64,000 bases of DNA from positions 1,178,001 to 1,242,000 of the forward strand of contig OZ242261.1 in NCBI GenBank assembly GCA_965207045.1. Direction: 5' to 3'. The stretch comes from G965207045 sp965207045 (lineage in GTDB: Bacteria > Pseudomonadota > Alphaproteobacteria > Rickettsiales > Anaplasmataceae). A program made the position numbers and the translations under genes. This document shows positions 63,241 to 64,000 of the stretch, in pieces; the first letter of the stretch is position 1, and each line of letters opens with the position of its first letter. The notes beneath the pieces were generated by a model. That model had not been told where the DNA came from. It made no database searches and worked only from the letters and a program-made list of their open reading frames with translations.

Positions 63241-64000
63241 GATTGTTGGTATATTAAATATTACACCTGATTCTTTTTCAGATGGTGGGAACTTTGAAAA
63301 TCCACAATTAGCATTGCAGCACACGCAAAAAATGATTAATGAGGGTGTAAATATAATTGATATCGGTGCTGAGTCAACAAGACCAGGCGCACAAAAAGTA
63401 AGCGTTACTCAAGAATTGTCTAGGTTAGAGCCGGTATTAGAGGAGATTATTTCTTTGGCTAAGGATAATAGAGTGCAAACCTCAATTGATACATATAAGC
63501 CAAGGGTAGCAGAATTTGCAATATCGTGTGGTGTAGATTTTGTTAATGATGTAACTGGGTTTATTAATGCAGAAATGGTAAAAATTGCAGCAGAGAATAA
63601 TGTGAAAATTGTTGTAACTCATAGTCTTGGGGTGCCAGTGAATAAATCAGTGACAATACCTGAAAATGTTAATGTTATGGATGAGATATTTATATGGGCA
63701 CGAGATAAGATAGTGCAGCTAACAAATTATGGAATAGATCAAAAAAATATTATTATTGATCCAGGTATTGGTTTTGGAAAAAATGATGAACAGTCTTGGT
63801 ATATAGTAAATAACATTGAAAAATTGCATGCTTTAAAAACAGAAATATATGTTGGCCATTCTAGAAAGAGATTCTTAAATCTTGATTCACAAATCAACCG
63901 AGATAGTTATACACTTGCAATCTCAGCAGTATTAGCACTAAAGAAAGTGCACTACATAAGAGTACATAATGTATCTATCCATACTGGGTTAATCAAAAAA
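63233..64000 (+). CDS. folP: Dihydropteroate synthase, 3' end outside window
   Basis: 256 codons are visible before the window edge. The protein joins p-aminobenzoate to the pterin pyrophosphate. Motifs are KIVGILNITPDSFSDGGNF (loop 1), NIIDIGAESTRPGAQKV (loop 2), TSIDTYKPRVAEFAI, FVNDVTGF, IIIDPGIGFGKN and VGHSRKRFL with the pterin-binding Lys/Arg. It starts within folK (8-bp overlap), so folK and folP are coupled. Confidence 0.96.
   Translation, partial: MTKIVGILNITPDSFSDGGNFENPQLALQHTQKMINEGVNIIDIGAESTRPGAQKVSVTQELSRLEPVLEEIISLAKDNRVQTSIDTYKPRVAEFAISCGVDFVNDVTGFINAEMVKIAAENNVKIVVTHSLGVPVNKSVTIPENVNVMDEIFIWARDKIVQLTNYGIDQKNIIIDPGIGFGKNDEQSWYIVNNIEKLHALKTEIYVGHSRKRFLNLDSQINRDSYTLAISAVLALKKVHYIRVHNVSIHTGLIKK

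Noticed and set aside
1..64000. CRISPR arrays, insertion sequences, prophage or group II intron genes
   Set aside because: No regularly spaced repeats, transposase, integrase, reverse transcriptase or phage structural motifs were seen in any frame or in the degraded regions.

Overview
The window is AT-rich, compact bacterial chromosome from an obligate intracellular alphaproteobacterium of the order Rickettsiales, most probably a Wolbachia strain (Anaplasmataceae). This rests on the protein sequences (TrcR/DUF1013, a long PurL with a separate PurQ, PAS_5, an NDUFAF5-like methyltransferase, a reduced HU/IHF protein), scattered biosynthetic genes with 1-20 nt overlaps, ankyrin-repeat debris and abundant pseudogenes. 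I cannot tell which strain or supergroup from the sequence alone. No rRNA, CRISPR array, prophage or recognisable insertion sequence was seen. One tRNA gene (Gln, TTG) was found.

Layout. 1-9.8 kb: ctpA (partial), trcR, dcd-murA, then nusB-ribH-yidC on the minus strand, a small Trm112-like protein, a CNNM/CorC protein and a tightly overlapped psd-pssA-pabB operon. 9.8-12.6 kb: a decayed minus-strand gene, tRNA-Gln overlapping the 3' end of cutA, and a frameshifted ankyrin-repeat gene. 12.6-15.8 kb: purL, broken at a run of ten A. 15.8-17.1 kb: a decayed gene and an empty stretch. 17.1-19.2 kb: sucCD. 19.2-20.6 kb: gene debris with a diverged repeat pair. 20.6-28.8 kb: folD, purQ coupled to a 914-residue lineage-specific membrane/coiled-coil protein, recA, a small membrane coiled-coil protein, cysS and a hypothetical gene. 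28.8-32.8 kb: an accessory block holding decayed paralogues of that hypothetical gene, ferredoxin fdxA, a thioredoxin-like protein and two related hypothetical proteins. 32.9-34.7 kb: alpha-carbonic anhydrase beside an SbtA-type bicarbonate permease. 35-39.3 kb: an overlapped operon gatC - unknown - fliO-like - fliP - pyrB - greA - two methyltransferases. 39.3-42.8 kb: PAS protein, membrane protein, zinc-ribbon protein and holB. 42.8-44.6 kb: a ruined SLC13-type transporter. 44.6-47.3 kb: a 903-residue helical-repeat protein. 47.4-51.2 kb: ftsW-clpB. 51.4-59.8 kb, minus strand: rpsA-sppA-ihf-like-nuoJ-nuoK-nuoL-secA. 60-64 kb: glyQ, fabZ-skp, a PgpA-like protein, folK and folP (partial).

How the genes work together. 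Purine (purL, purQ), pyrimidine (pyrB, dcd), folate (pabB, folK, folP, folD) and riboflavin (ribH) synthesis are all represented, along with phosphatidylethanolamine synthesis (pssA, psd), lipid II and septum functions (murA, ftsW), envelope biogenesis (yidC, secA, skp, fabZ) and respiration (nuoJKL, sucCD, fdxA). The carbonic anhydrase/SbtA pair could supply bicarbonate to carboxylating steps of these pathways.

The most interesting signals are the FliO/FliP-like pair inside a housekeeping operon, the signal-less alpha-carbonic anhydrase with SbtA, purL interrupted only at an A10 tract, cutA ending inside a tRNA gene, and the large repeat or coiled-coil proteins that look lineage-specific.
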